Source: Krasilnikoviella flava
GTDB lineage: Bacteria > Actinomycetota > Actinomycetes > Actinomycetales > Cellulomonadaceae
Direction of reading: 5' to 3'
DNA length: 64,000 nucleotides
Assembly: GCF_900167525.1 (NCBI RefSeq)
Contig: NZ_FUZQ01000009.1
Location: forward strand, 60,069 to 124,068
Shown here: piece by piece, positions 53,597 through 63,034 of the stretch
Position numbering within the stretch: position 1 is the first letter of the stretch
Layout of the letters: each line of letters opens with the position of its first letter
The notes under the pieces: generated by a model
The model's input: the letters and a program-made list of their open reading frames with translations, nothing else
The model's database searches: none
Told to the model about the DNA's origin: nothing
Translations under genes and position numbers: made by a program

Positions 53597-56500
53597 GTGC
53601 TGTATGCCCGCCCCCAGGACCCATCCGGTGGCCGTCGCACCGGCGAGGACCTCCTGGTGGCCGAGGGATTGACCGTCGCGGCGGAAGGGTCGCCCACGGT
53701 GCTGATGGTCACTGCTGGGGTGTCCGGAGACTCGGGATCGTTCGGCGCGAGCAGCCTGTCGCCGTCGAACACCTGGTCCACCGATCTGCGGTCGGGAAGC
53801 TTCGCCTGGAACTACCCGCTGAGTGCGCCGGACGTGCCGGGCAGCTTCACGCCGAATCTGGGGATCTCGTACTCGTCAGGTGGGATCGACGGGCGTACTA
53901 GTTCGACGAACAACCAGGCCTCCCAGGTCGGCGACGGCTTCGATCTGTGGCCCGGATTCATCGAGCGCAAGTACAAGTCGTGCGGGCTTGACGAGGTGAA
54001 GAACGACGCGGGCCGTCCCATCGGGGACCTGTGTTGGGACTACGACAACGCGTTCATCTCGTTCAACGGCGTCGCGGGTGAGCTGGTCCCGTCGGGTACC
54101 GACACGTGGCGGTTGCAAAAGGACGACGGCACCAAGATCGAACGGCTGCGCAGCACTGCGCGCGGCAACAGTGACAACGACGGCGAGTACTGGAAGGTCA
54201 CCACCCCGAACGGCACGCAGTACTTCTTCGGCTATAACCGGCTCCCAGGTTGGCAGTCCGGCGACGCGGTGACCGCTTCGACCTGGACCGTCCCGGTCGT
54301 GGGTGACGACGCCGGCGACGAATGCCATGCGGCGACACGCAAGGCATCGTTGTGCCGGCAGGCATGGCGGTGGAACCTTGACTACACCGTCGACGCCGCC
54401 GGAAACAAGATCACCTACCACTATGCGGCCGAACGGAACCAGTACGGACAGCTCGGTGACCCCGCGACCGACAACGTCTATCACCGGGGCGGCACACTGA
54501 CTCGGATCGACTACGGCCTGCGTGGCGCGGACCTGGTCGGCGCGGGCGCGGCACAACCGCTGGGGCGGGTGAGCTTTACGTCCGCAGAAAGGTGTCTCGC
54601 CTCCGGTGGGGTGCAGTGCACCAACATCGCCACGCAGCCGTCTGGGTGGTTCGACACCCCGTGGGACCTCAACTGCAATGCGGGCGCGACCTGCGACGAG
54701 GGCCGGACTTCGCCGTCGTTCTGGACGCGCAAGATGTTGACCAAGATCACCACGCAGGTGTTCGCCGACACCGGGTCCGGTGCCGCGTGGCAGAACGTTG
54801 ACTCGTGGACGCTGGGTCACCGGTGGGGCATTGCTGACTCGGACTACCAGCTACTGCTGACGTCGATCACTCGCACCGGGCACACGGGGACGACCGCAAT
54901 CGCGATGCCGGCCGTGACGTTCGGGTACGACGAGATGGCCAACCGGATGGACAAGGATGGGGACGGCCAGGAGCCGTTCTACAAGTCACGCCTGACCGCG
55001 ATCGCGGACGAGGTTGGCGGCCAGGTGGACGTGACCTACTCTCCCGAAGCCTGCAGTCCGTCCGCTCTGCCCTCGCCGCAGACGAATACCACGCGCTGCT
55101 TTCCTCAGATGCGGAAACCGGGACCGAACCTCGACCCGGTGACCGACTGGTTCAACAAGTACGTCGTGACCGAGGTCGTCACGACGGACCGCACCGAGAC
55201 GTCGCCGGACCAGGTGACCAGGTATGAGTATCTCGGCGGCGGTGCGTGGCACTTCGACGAGTCCACGGGCATGGTGCCGGAGGAAGAGAAGACCTGGTCG
55301 GACTGGCGAGGGTACGGACAGGTGCGCACCACCACCGGCAGTGCTACGCAGCAGGAGACGCAGTCAGACGCCTGGTTCCTGCGCGGCATGCCGGGCCAGA
55401 AGGCCAAGCTGGAGTCCGACGAGGGTGCCGAAATCGTGGACGCCGAGCAGTACGCCGGGTTCACCTACAAGACGGCGACCTACAGCGCGCCGGACGGCGC
55501 CGTGGTGTCCAAAACGGTGAACCGGCCCTGGTGGCACCAGACCGCGATCAGCGAACGGTCGTGGGGCGACCTGAAGTCCGGGTTCAATGGCACGAGCCAC
55601 ACCAAGGCGTGGACCTCGCTGGGCACGGGCGGAGCACCGTGGCGCACCACCGAGCAGTACCAGAGCTACGACACTGTGGCGGGCCGGATCACCAAGGTCG
55701 ACGACCGCGGCGACACCGCCCTCACCACGGACGACAGGTGCGTCAGCACGAGCTACGCCACCAGCACGAGCAGGAACATCCTCGGTCTGCACGCTCGGCA
55801 GCAGACGTGGGGCGTGGCCTGCTCGGCCACCCCGAACCGAGCCGGCGGCGACGTGATCTCCGACGTCCGGTACGCATACGACGGCGCCAGCTACGGCACC
55901 GCTCCCACCATCGGACGGATCACGGGCGCGGCTGACCTCGCGGGTTACGAGGGGACGACGGCACGATATGTCGAGGCGGCAACCACGTACGACACCTATG
56001 GCAGGCCGACGAGCGTCACCGATGTAGCAGCGGACGTCCACGTCACGTCGAGCAGCGTGCTGACCCGTACTGCGCGGACGGACGGGCACAAGACGACCAC
56101 CGCCTACACGCCGGCGACCGGGTTCGCGACGCAGATGGTCGAGACCAGCCCTCCGGCCACACCCGGTGCGGCGTCCTCGGCGTTGACCACGACCACGCAC
56201 TTGGACGCGCGGCGGGGTGTGCCGACACGGGTGACCGACACCAACGGCAAGGCGACGAACGTCACCTACGACGCACTCGGCCGCACCTCCAAGGTGTGGC
56301 TGGCCGACCGGGTCATCACGCAGACGCCGTCCATGCAGTACGCCTACAAGGTCACCGGGAAGGCGGCGCCGGCGGTCGGCACCACGTCGCTGAACAGCAA
56401 CGGGGACCCGCGCACGTCCTGGACGTTGTACGACGGGCTGTTGCGCCCGGTCCAGACGCAGGCTCCGGGGCAGCGCGGCGGGATGATCCTTGCCGACACG

Positions 56501-59500
56501 ATGTACGACTCTCGCGGGCTGGTGTCACGGACCTACAACCCGTACTACACGACCAGTGCGACTGCAGGGGTGCTGTTCGACCCCTACGACAGCGCGGTGG
56601 TCGACGGGCAGGTGCGCACGAGCTATGACGGCCTCGGCCGGCCCGTGCAGTCGAAGCTGATGCGCAACGACGGCGACGGCGGGGAAGTCATGTCCACCAC
56701 CCGCACGGTCTATCGCGGGGACCGCACGACGGTTATCCCGCCACAGGGTGGCACCGCAACGACGGCCCTGGTCGACGCACGAGGCCGCACCACCGAGCTG
56801 CGTCAACACCATGACCGCGCGACCGCCGCCCCGGCCGATACGACCGGACTCGACGCGACGAAGTACACCTACACCGGGCGGGACGAGCTCAAGACGGTCG
56901 TCGACCCGGCGGGCAACCGATGGGAGTACACCTACGACCAGCGTGGCAGGCAGGTCAGCACCAAGGACCCGGACGCCGGGACCACGACCTCCACCTACGA
57001 CGACTTCGGTCAGGTCACCTCCACGACCGACGCCGCGGGACACACCCTCGTCACCACCTACGACGGGCTCGGGCGTCGCACAGGGCTGCGCGACGACTCC
57101 GCGACAGGGGCGCTGCGCGCGTCATGGACCTACGACACCCTGCCGGGAGCCAAGGGCCAGCTCGCATCGTCGACCCGACACGAAGGCGGGGCGCAGTACA
57201 GCACCCAGGTGCTCGAGTACGACCGTCTCTACCGGGCGACCCGCTCCCGGGTGGTGATCCCGGCCACCGAGGGCAAGCTCGCGGGCAACTACACGACGGT
57301 CACCTCCTACGGTCCTGACGGTTCGGTGTCCGGCCTGGGGTTGCCCGCTGCGGGCGCGCTTCCCGGCCAGACGGCGGCGTACGACATCGATCCGGACACC
57401 GGATGGGTGCTCGGCATGATCGGCCCGGAGGGGATCTCCTCCACATCGGCCTACGACAACGTGGGCCGTCTGACTCACATGGAGATGGATGGTGATGCCG
57501 GTGAGCTGATCACCGCGACGTACGCGTTCGACCGCACCACGGACCGATTGACGGAGTACCGAGCGGACCGGTTCCTGCAGCCCGGGATCGACCGGACCGA
57601 GACGTACACGTACGACGAGGCCGGCAACGTGCTGTCCCTGGCCGACGTGTCCCGAACGGGCACGGACGTGCAGTGCTACGACTATGACCACTTGCGACGC
57701 CTGACTGAGGCGTGGACCCAGAGGGCCGCGAGCTGTGCCGGCGACGGCGCCGCGGCGAAGACGGCTGGCACGCTCGGCGGGCCCGCGCCGTACTGGCAGG
57801 AATGGACCTACGACAAGGCGGGATCTCGGCTCACCGAGACCCAGCACGGCATCGCCGGGTCCAGCACCCCCGGGGACATCAAGCGCTCCTACCAGTACGG
57901 GACCGCCCAGCCGCACACCGTCACCGGAGTCACCCAGGACGTGGCCGCCTCCGGGACCAACCCGGCCGTCAAGTCCCAGGAGACATACACCTACGACAAG
58001 GTCGGACAGACTACTGCCCGACAGATCAACGGCGACTCTCAGACCCTGGCCTGGTCGCCCGAGGGCCGTGTCCAAGAGGTGACTAACGCCGACGACAGCG
58101 GCGTGGAATACGTGTACGACGCTGACGGCAATCGGCTGCTCGCGCGGACCAGTAGTGGTGCAGGTACGGAGACGACGCTGTACCTGGGGCACACCGAGGT
58201 CACCGTGAACAATGCGGCGCCCACGGTCGCGAAGGCGACCCGGTACATCGACGTCGGCGGTGGCCACACGGCGGTGGTGGACGACGATCGCACAGTCTCA
58301 TTCGTGCTCGCGGACCACCAGGGCACAGGACAGCTGTCGATCCGGGCGGACACGATGGCGTTGTCGCAGCGGCGCACGACGCCGTTCGGCGCGGACCGAG
58401 GCACCGCGCCGACGCAGTGGGCGGGATCGCGCAGTTTCGTGGGCGGGTATGACGACCGTGATACCACCGGTCTGGTCTCGCTCGGTGCCCGGGAGTACGA
58501 CCCCGCGTTGGGCAGGTTCGTCTCGCTCGACCCAGTGATGGACCTGACCGACCCGCAGCAGATCCACGGGTACTCGTACGCGAACAACAACCCGGTCACG
58601 TGGTCGGACCCGACAGGGCTGAAATGGGACGACTGCGCCTGGCAGACGTGCAAGACCACCAGCGGCGGTGGCTGGGCCGTCACGAACCCGACCAGCGAAC
58701 ACGTCGACAACGACTACCAGGACGGCGACCCCTCGGACGACTGCCACAGCGGGTGCATTCCGGCAGGGAGCCTCGGCGGGTCGGGTTCGACCTCCGGCGG
58801 GGGTGGCTCGGCGACGAACACGGGCTCAACCGGCGCGGCGACGTCGGCCCCGGCAGAGAGCGAGACCGCTCGAGCGCAGCGGGTGCTCGACCGCAGCGTG
58901 ACGGATGTGGCGCTCGAGCTCGGCTGGGAGGCATTGAAGGACTTCGTCGGCTGGAACGACCTGGTCGGCTGCCTGGAGAAAGACCTGGGCGCGTGCGGCG
59001 GGCTCGCACTGGGCATCGTTCCGGTGGGCAAGGGCCTGAAGGCGATCAAGGCCTTGTACAAGGTGATCGACGGCGCGATCTCCTTCTACAAGGAGGTCAA
59101 GTGGGCGCGTGGGGTGATCTCGCGGGCGAGATCGACGTCGACCGTCGGCGGGGCATGCGCGATCAATAGCTTCGTACCCGGCACCCTGGTGCTGCTAGCC
59201 GATGGAACGTCGAAACCCATCGAGGACGTCCAGCTCGGTGACCAGGTCCTCGCCACCGACGAGACCACCGGTAAGAGCGAACCCCAGGCCGTCGTCGCGC
59301 TAATCACGGGGGACGGCGACAAGGACCTTGTCACCCTCACCGTGACCGACGCACATGGCGACATCGGGTCCGTCACAGCGACCGACGGCCACCCCTTCTG
59401 GGTCCCTGCCCTGGACGAGTGGGTCGACGCCGGCGACCTCAAGCCTGGGCAGTGGCTGCAGACCGCGGCCGGGACACATGTCCAGCTCACCGCCATCGAG

Positions 59501-59902
59501 ACGACAAGAACGCGCGCCCGGGTACATAACCTCACGATTTCCGGGTCGCACACGTACTATGTGACCGCGACTGAACAGTCGCTTCTTTCTCACAATGAAA
59601 GCTGTCCTCGCGACACATTGGGAAGATTTACATCGGGCGAGAATGCGGATGCGGCGCGCGGCAGGGCCACCCACCTAAACTATCGCGACGCCCTTGGTGG
59701 CGGCTATGACTATGAAGTTCGACTGGATAGCGGAAGGCGGCCGGACGCCGTAAACTGGGCTACTCGTGAGGTGCGCGAACTGAAATCGGATGCACCCAGC
59801 AGCATGGCAAGGGGGCGTCGCCAACTACAGGGTTACGTATCGGAACTGGAGTCAATGACGGGGCAGCCTTGGACCGGTCATCTTGACATCTATTCGAGGT
59901 GA
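53597..59902 (+). CDS. RHS/YD-repeat polymorphic toxin with Hint and nuclease-like tip (probably 5'-truncated)
   Basis: This 2101-residue protein has an N-terminal SpvB/RHS-like region (ASSLSPSNTWSTDLRSGSFAWNYPL; YSSGGIDGRTSSTNNQASQVGDGFDLWPGFIERKY), YD repeats (YDxxGR) between ~750 and 1600, and the RHS core end REYDPALGRFVSLDPV...YANNNPVTWSDPTGL (~1635-1670). A Hint autoprotease domain follows (~1853-2000, starting CAINSFVPGTLVLLADGT and ending LLSHN). The tip of ~100 residues has GRRPDAVNWATREVRELKSD, the PDx(n)ExK pattern of a restriction-endonuclease-fold toxin (Tox-REase). No signal peptide or secretion marker precedes it; relatives have a longer N-terminus. GC falls in the tip. The immunity gene follows within 11 bases. 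Confidence 0.88.
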   Translation: MLYARPQDPSGGRRTGEDLLVAEGLTVAAEGSPTVLMVTAGVSGDSGSFGASSLSPSNTWSTDLRSGSFAWNYPLSAPDVPGSFTPNLGISYSSGGIDGRTSSTNNQASQVGDGFDLWPGFIERKYKSCGLDEVKNDAGRPIGDLCWDYDNAFISFNGVAGELVPSGTDTWRLQKDDGTKIERLRSTARGNSDNDGEYWKVTTPNGTQYFFGYNRLPGWQSGDAVTASTWTVPVVGDDAGDECHAATRKASLCRQAWRWNLDYTVDAAGNKITYHYAAERNQYGQLGDPATDNVYHRGGTLTRIDYGLRGADLVGAGAAQPLGRVSFTSAERCLASGGVQCTNIATQPSGWFDTPWDLNCNAGATCDEGRTSPSFWTRKMLTKITTQVFADTGSGAAWQNVDSWTLGHRWGIADSDYQLLLTSITRTGHTGTTAIAMPAVTFGYDEMANRMDKDGDGQEPFYKSRLTAIADEVGGQVDVTYSPEACSPSALPSPQTNTTRCFPQMRKPGPNLDPVTDWFNKYVVTEVVTTDRTETSPDQVTRYEYLGGGAWHFDESTGMVPEEEKTWSDWRGYGQVRTTTGSATQQETQSDAWFLRGMPGQKAKLESDEGAEIVDAEQYAGFTYKTATYSAPDGAVVSKTVNRPWWHQTAISERSWGDLKSGFNGTSHTKAWTSLGTGGAPWRTTEQYQSYDTVAGRITKVDDRGDTALTTDDRCVSTSYATSTSRNILGLHARQQTWGVACSATPNRAGGDVISDVRYAYDGASYGTAPTIGRITGAADLAGYEGTTARYVEAATTYDTYGRPTSVTDVAADVHVTSSSVLTRTARTDGHKTTTAYTPATGFATQMVETSPPATPGAASSALTTTTHLDARRGVPTRVTDTNGKATNVTYDALGRTSKVWLADRVITQTPSMQYAYKVTGKAAPAVGTTSLNSNGDPRTSWTLYDGLLRPVQTQAPGQRGGMILADTMYDSRGLVSRTYNPYYTTSATAGVLFDPYDSAVVDGQVRTSYDGLGRPVQSKLMRNDGDGGEVMSTTRTVYRGDRTTVIPPQGGTATTALVDARGRTTELRQHHDRATAAPADTTGLDATKYTYTGRDELKTVVDPAGNRWEYTYDQRGRQVSTKDPDAGTTTSTYDDFGQVTSTTDAAGHTLVTTYDGLGRRTGLRDDSATGALRASWTYDTLPGAKGQLASSTRHEGGAQYSTQVLEYDRLYRATRSRVVIPATEGKLAGNYTTVTSYGPDGSVSGLGLPAAGALPGQTAAYDIDPDTGWVLGMIGPEGISSTSAYDNVGRLTHMEMDGDAGELITATYAFDRTTDRLTEYRADRFLQPGIDRTETYTYDEAGNVLSLADVSRTGTDVQCYDYDHLRRLTEAWTQRAASCAGDGAAAKTAGTLGGPAPYWQEWTYDKAGSRLTETQHGIAGSSTPGDIKRSYQYGTAQPHTVTGVTQDVAASGTNPAVKSQETYTYDKVGQTTARQINGDSQTLAWSPEGRVQEVTNADDSGVEYVYDADGNRLLARTSSGAGTETTLYLGHTEVTVNNAAPTVAKATRYIDVGGGHTAVVDDDRTVSFVLADHQGTGQLSIRADTMALSQRRTTPFGADRGTAPTQWAGSRSFVGGYDDRDTTGLVSLGAREYDPALGRFVSLDPVMDLTDPQQIHGYSYANNNPVTWSDPTGLKWDDCAWQTCKTTSGGGWAVTNPTSEHVDNDYQDGDPSDDCHSGCIPAGSLGGSGSTSGGGGSATNTGSTGAATSAPAESETARAQRVLDRSVTDVALELGWEALKDFVGWNDLVGCLEKDLGACGGLALGIVPVGKGLKAIKALYKVIDGAISFYKEVKWARGVISRARSTSTVGGACAINSFVPGTLVLLADGTSKPIEDVQLGDQVLATDETTGKSEPQAVVALITGDGDKDLVTLTVTDAHGDIGSVTATDGHPFWVPALDEWVDAGDLKPGQWLQTAAGTHVQLTAIETTRTRARVHNLTISGSHTYYVTATEQSLLSHNESCPRDTLGRFTSGENADAARGRATHLNYRDALGGGYDYEVRLDSGRRPDAVNWATREVRELKSDAPSSMARGRRQLQGYVSELESMTGQPWTGHLDIYSR

Positions 59903-59912
59903 AGGATTGCAG

Positions 59913-60386
59913 ATGGATCGAGCGCAAGACGATTTCTATGTTGACCTAGACGCGACTCTTCGTGCTTTGGGGTTCACACGGCGGGGGATGAACTGGGTGC
60001 GCCGTTCGGGCGATCTCTATTCTGTAGTCAACCTGCAGAAGTCCGAATGGGGGGCAGGCCGATATGTAAACATTGGGTTTGCGCGCGCCTCAACAACAGA
60101 GGGTGGCTGGCTCCCGGAATCGAAGTGCGAAATTCGTTTCAGGGCCGGGGCTCTACTTGGCTCCTCGGGAGGAGGAAATTCAAACGTTGAGATAGGGCAC
60201 ATCGCAACCGGTCCCGATTCTCGTCCTGCGCCGATTTCGCAGCTTCCAGTCACGCGAGCGCTAACTGACCTTATGACTGCAGTGACAGAGGTTAGAGATC
60301 TCCCCGCAGCGCTTCGTGATCTCGTATCTGACCGTGTCTTTGTTCGTCGAGGAATGCGGGAAGTGCTGGATTCGCTGGGCTCCTGA
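59913..60386 (+). CDS. DUF4304-like immunity protein
   Basis: This 157-residue protein follows the toxin tip by 10 bases and resembles DUF4304 proteins (LRALGFTRRGMNWVRRSGDLYSVVNLQKSEWGAGRYVNIGFA), which are common immunity genes in polymorphic toxin loci. The ATG at 59913 has GAAGGA upstream. GC is clearly lower than in the RHS body. It is expected to bind and block the nuclease tip in the cytoplasm of the producer; this is inferred from location and family. Confidence 0.82.
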   Translation: MDRAQDDFYVDLDATLRALGFTRRGMNWVRRSGDLYSVVNLQKSEWGAGRYVNIGFARASTTEGGWLPESKCEIRFRAGALLGSSGGGNSNVEIGHIATGPDSRPAPISQLPVTRALTDLMTAVTEVRDLPAALRDLVSDRVFVRRGMREVLDSLGS

Positions 60387-60601
60387 TGTAGAACTGGAGG
60401 ACTTTGAATCGTGAACCGGCGGGATCCAGAACCTGCAAGCACCTTCCAAGTTCACAGCCTTTGAGACCAGCAGCGTTCTTCGCGTGGCTGACGAAACTAG
60501 TCGACATGAGCACCAGTCAGGTCGTGGTCTCGGACAGGGCGTGGGTTCGGAGCAACATTTGATGTCCATGGTCAGTTCCAGTACTTTGGGCGGTATTAGC
60601 G
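60387..60601. other. gap after the immunity gene with a 16-bp repeat
   Basis: No gene is supported here. CGGCGGGATCCAGAAC at 60417-60432 recurs exactly at 61455-61470. The gap has lower GC than the chromosome and may be a toxin-cassette scar. Confidence 0.4.
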
Positions 60602-61171
60602 ATGCTGGCAATCACTCCTTGGGCTGCATCAGCCCAGAACTGTGCGGTGCTCACTGAGTTCCGGAACCTCGTCGTGGGTGAAGTTGTCGAAGCGGTCCGC
60701 TACGTGGTACCGCGAGGAGAGAGCTGGCCCGAAGGGCACAAGGAGGACCGTGTCCATGAAGTCGACATGGCCATCGAACTCTATATGAAGAGTGGCGCTG
60801 TACTCATGCTGAGTTGGGCGATGGATGGCATGAGCGAGGGTATGGCCATCGAAATCAAAGGCCCCAAGGACGATCCGGATTCATTGCCAGGGGACTCAGT
60901 CGATGTAACCATCCACGTGGACTGGATACGGTACCTAGGACTGTCGATTGCGAACATCGGGGTCTCATGGCACATCCCCAACGAAGGGTGTCCTGCGATG
61001 CCTTGGGCATACGATTTCGACTTCTCCGACGGGTCGAGCCTGGTAGTCGCGCTAGGTGAGTTTAACAATGCAATGCCGAAATACTTGCCCGACGCCCTGC
61101 TCGTATTCTTTGATGTGGTCGCCGCCACGGAGTACAAGATTCCAGCAAATGTCGCATCTCCATGTGACTAG
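60602..61171 (+). CDS. hypothetical protein, probable orphan immunity gene
   Basis: This 189-residue acidic protein (VDMAIELYMKSGAVLMLSWAMDGMSEGMAIEIKG; PWAYDFDFSDGSSLVVALGEF) has no recognised family. Its low GC, acidity and position behind a toxin-immunity pair suggest an orphan immunity protein. The start is uncertain: the first ~25 residues look weakly coded and an in-frame stop lies just upstream. Confidence 0.6.
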   Translation: MLAITPWAASAQNCAVLTEFRNLVVGEVVEAVRYVVPRGESWPEGHKEDRVHEVDMAIELYMKSGAVLMLSWAMDGMSEGMAIEIKGPKDDPDSLPGDSVDVTIHVDWIRYLGLSIANIGVSWHIPNEGCPAMPWAYDFDFSDGSSLVVALGEFNNAMPKYLPDALLVFFDVVAATEYKIPANVASPCD

Positions 61172-61245
61172 AGACTGGACTTTGCTATTGGCCCAACCTG
61201 AAAATTTGCCGGGACTTAGATCATGCGTCAACGGCACAGGGTAGC

Positions 61246-61345
61246 TTGAGTGGCTCGTGGCGGGCTCGCGCCGGGGTGGGCAAAGGCTTGAAGGCGGTCA
61301 ATGCCTTGTACAAGGGATCGGTGTCCGCGGTCGGCGGGGCGCTCC
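61246..61345 (+). pseudogene. duplicated scrap of the RHS gene (post-core linker)
   Basis: Bases 61275-61315 repeat 59023-59063 of the RHS gene with four or so differences, giving GVGKGLKAVNALYKG against PVGKGLKAIKALYKV. It then jumps to VSAVGGA, close to TSTVGGACAI just before the Hint domain. This is the remnant of a second toxin-tip cassette lacking the core. Confidence 0.75.
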
Positions 61346-61359
61346 ATGAGGAGGGCTAC

Positions 61360-61590
61360 ATGAGTGATGAGGTAGCTAGACTCGACTGGATCGAGATGCT
61401 TGGTGCATCAAACGACGAGCTGTTCGAAATGAAAGCGGGTCTCATAGCTCGACACGGCGGGATCCAGAACTGCCAACAGGGTCAACTCACCAGGAAGCGC
61501 GAGGTGATGCCAACTGTCTGCCGAACGATTCAAGGTAATGCAGTGGGCCCCAGAATCAGGTCAGTCCTTTGGGCCCGAAGAAACGATTAG
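61360..61590 (+). CDS. small hypothetical protein
   Basis: This 76-residue frame starts at ATG 61360 with GGAGGG five bases upstream. The first half (DEVARLDWIEMLGASNDELFEMKAGLI) could be a helical immunity-like domain; the end is weak and overlaps the next gene. It directly follows the RHS scrap, as an immunity gene follows a tip. It may be the truncated start of a longer gene. Confidence 0.4.
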   Translation: MSDEVARLDWIEMLGASNDELFEMKAGLIARHGGIQNCQQGQLTRKREVMPTVCRTIQGNAVGPRIRSVLWARRND

Positions 61591-62320
61591 GTTCGTCGAG
61601 GGCGGATATGACGGGCTCCATATCGTCCCGAAGCCTCGTTTTCGAATTGACTCGCTGGACTTTCTTGGCTCCTTTTCCGGTCTACGGTATCTGAATGCGT
61701 CGATCCCGACGTTGGACGATACTGCAGCGTTTCGACTGAAAGAGCTTGAGGAGCTCACGCTAACTACTGGCTCACGAGCGCCGATTCCCGAGGTGCTACA
61801 GAAGAATGTGACTAGCGCCGCGGTTGAGTCGGGACGTTTCGCATCTCTCGCCTCGCTTTGGCCGAACCTCACTTGGCTCAGAATGTTCGGCCCATGGCCT
61901 CATGCTGACCTGGTCCCGCTTTCCGGATTGCGTGAACTGCGCCATCTAGAACTCGATGGAGGGGGCGCGAGACGATCTATCGAAGGCATTGAGACCTGTG
62001 TGCGTCTGGAAGAGATGCGCCTCGTGCGCTGGTCGTTGGTTGACAGCGGTCCACTGCGGGAACTGTCACATCTAAGGGATGTTCGGCTGATGGCGATGCA
62101 TCCCACGCCGGAGCATCTTCGGATCTCGCTCCTCGACGTCGCGAGCCCTGTGATCGAATCGTTGGCGATCGGGCACGCCCCTTCGGTGCACGACCTCGAA
62201 GACGGTCTAGCCGCAATGCCCGCGGTGCGCAACCTGAAGTTTCGTGAGACACCGTTTTCGAGTGCTCAGACTGCATTTCTGGGGTCACTACCAAGAAGCG
62301 TCAATGTGGCCGTCCGATAG
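61538..62320 (+). CDS. leucine-rich-repeat-like protein, probable immunity-type gene
   Basis: This 260-residue protein contains irregular leucine-rich repeats (LGSFSGLRYLNASIPTLDD; FRLKELEELTLTTG; LWPNLTWLRMF; LSGLRELRHLELDGGG; ETCVRLEEMRLVRWS). LRR-like immunity proteins occur at the end of toxin loci. It lacks a signal peptide, so it is cytoplasmic. GC is low (about 57%). Its function as an immunity protein is inferred from location. Confidence 0.65.
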   Translation: MQWAPESGQSFGPEETIRFVEGGYDGLHIVPKPRFRIDSLDFLGSFSGLRYLNASIPTLDDTAAFRLKELEELTLTTGSRAPIPEVLQKNVTSAAVESGRFASLASLWPNLTWLRMFGPWPHADLVPLSGLRELRHLELDGGGARRSIEGIETCVRLEEMRLVRWSLVDSGPLRELSHLRDVRLMAMHPTPEHLRISLLDVASPVIESLAIGHAPSVHDLEDGLAAMPAVRNLKFRETPFSSAQTAFLGSLPRSVNVAVR

Positions 62321-62389
62321 CATTGTCGTTCGTGGGGCCCGGTGTAGTTGAGTCGCCTGGCATTGGGAACGGGCGCCTGCTGTGGGTCC

Positions 62390-62559
62390 CTACCTGGTTG
62401 AGTACGGCCTGCCGTACTTCACCAACATCTTGTCGCGGGCGCGCCGCTCTTCGCGGATTTCCTTGTCCAGGAGCGCAAAGATCTCCTTCGGGTCCTTGCG
62501 CGGACGTTCGAGGTACGAAGGCCGCGGGGTGCTCAGGGTGAAGTTGAGTCCCAGATAGT
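62390..62559 (-). pseudogene. gene remnant, minus strand
   Basis: A frame without a start codon reads ...FTLSTPRPSYLERPRKDPKE...EIREERRARDKMLVKYGRPYSTR then stop. Its charged, regular composition suggests the C-terminus of a real protein, cut off upstream. No family is recognised. Confidence 0.4.
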
Positions 62560-62578
62560 GATGCTTCTATGGCTCGCG

Positions 62579-62635
62579 TCAAGCTGAGAGGGCCAGCATC
62601 TGGCGGTAGAGCTGTCGGGCGATGTAGCGCTTGAG
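62579..62635 (-). pseudogene. 3' end of an IS110-like transposase, interrupted by IS3
   Basis: The last 18 codons (LKRYIARQLYRQMLALSA) and stop resemble the C-terminus of IS110/IS1111 transposases. The frame is broken at 62635 by the left end of the IS3-family element; the rest, if present, lies beyond 64000. Confidence 0.5.
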
Positions 62636-62689
62636 TGAATCGCCCTGGGTTTCTTGGAGGCTCCTGACCTTGGAAACGAGGATGGAGCC

Positions 62690-63034
62690 ATGCCGAAGGA
62701 GCAGACGCCCGGGAAGCCGCAGACGCGGCGGTACTCGGATGAGGAGAAGGCCGCGGCGGTGCGGATGGTGCGCACCCTGCGGGCGGAGCTGGGGACCGAG
62801 CACGGCACGGTGCAGCGGGTCGCCTCGCAGCTGGGCTACGGCGTGGAGTCGGTGCGCCAGTGGGTCAAGCAGGCCGAGATCGACGACGGCTACGCGCCCG
62901 GGGTGCCCGCGAGCGAGGCCCGGCGGATCAAGGAGCTGGAGCAGGAGAACCGGGAGCTGCGGCGCGCGAACGAGATCTTGAAGCGGGCTGCGAGTTTCTT
63001 CGGGGCGGAGCTCGACCGCCAGCACAAGAGGTAG
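62690..63034 (+). CDS. IS3-family transposase OrfA
   Basis: This 114-residue protein has a helix-turn-helix (RRYSDEEKAAAVRMVRTLR; YGVESVRQWVKQ) and a leucine-zipper helix (ARRIKELEQENRELRRANEIL). The DNA-binding subunit is normally joined to OrfB by programmed -1 frameshifting; TTTCTTC near 62995 is a candidate slip site. OrfA stop overlaps the OrfB GTG. Confidence 0.92.
   Translation: MPKEQTPGKPQTRRYSDEEKAAAVRMVRTLRAELGTEHGTVQRVASQLGYGVESVRQWVKQAEIDDGYAPGVPASEARRIKELEQENRELRRANEILKRAASFFGAELDRQHKR

Noticed and set aside
61246..61590. A single 114-residue protein from the RHS scrap through the following frame
   Set aside because: The scrap is a frame-sharing remnant without its own start signal; ATG 61360 with GGAGGG is the better start.
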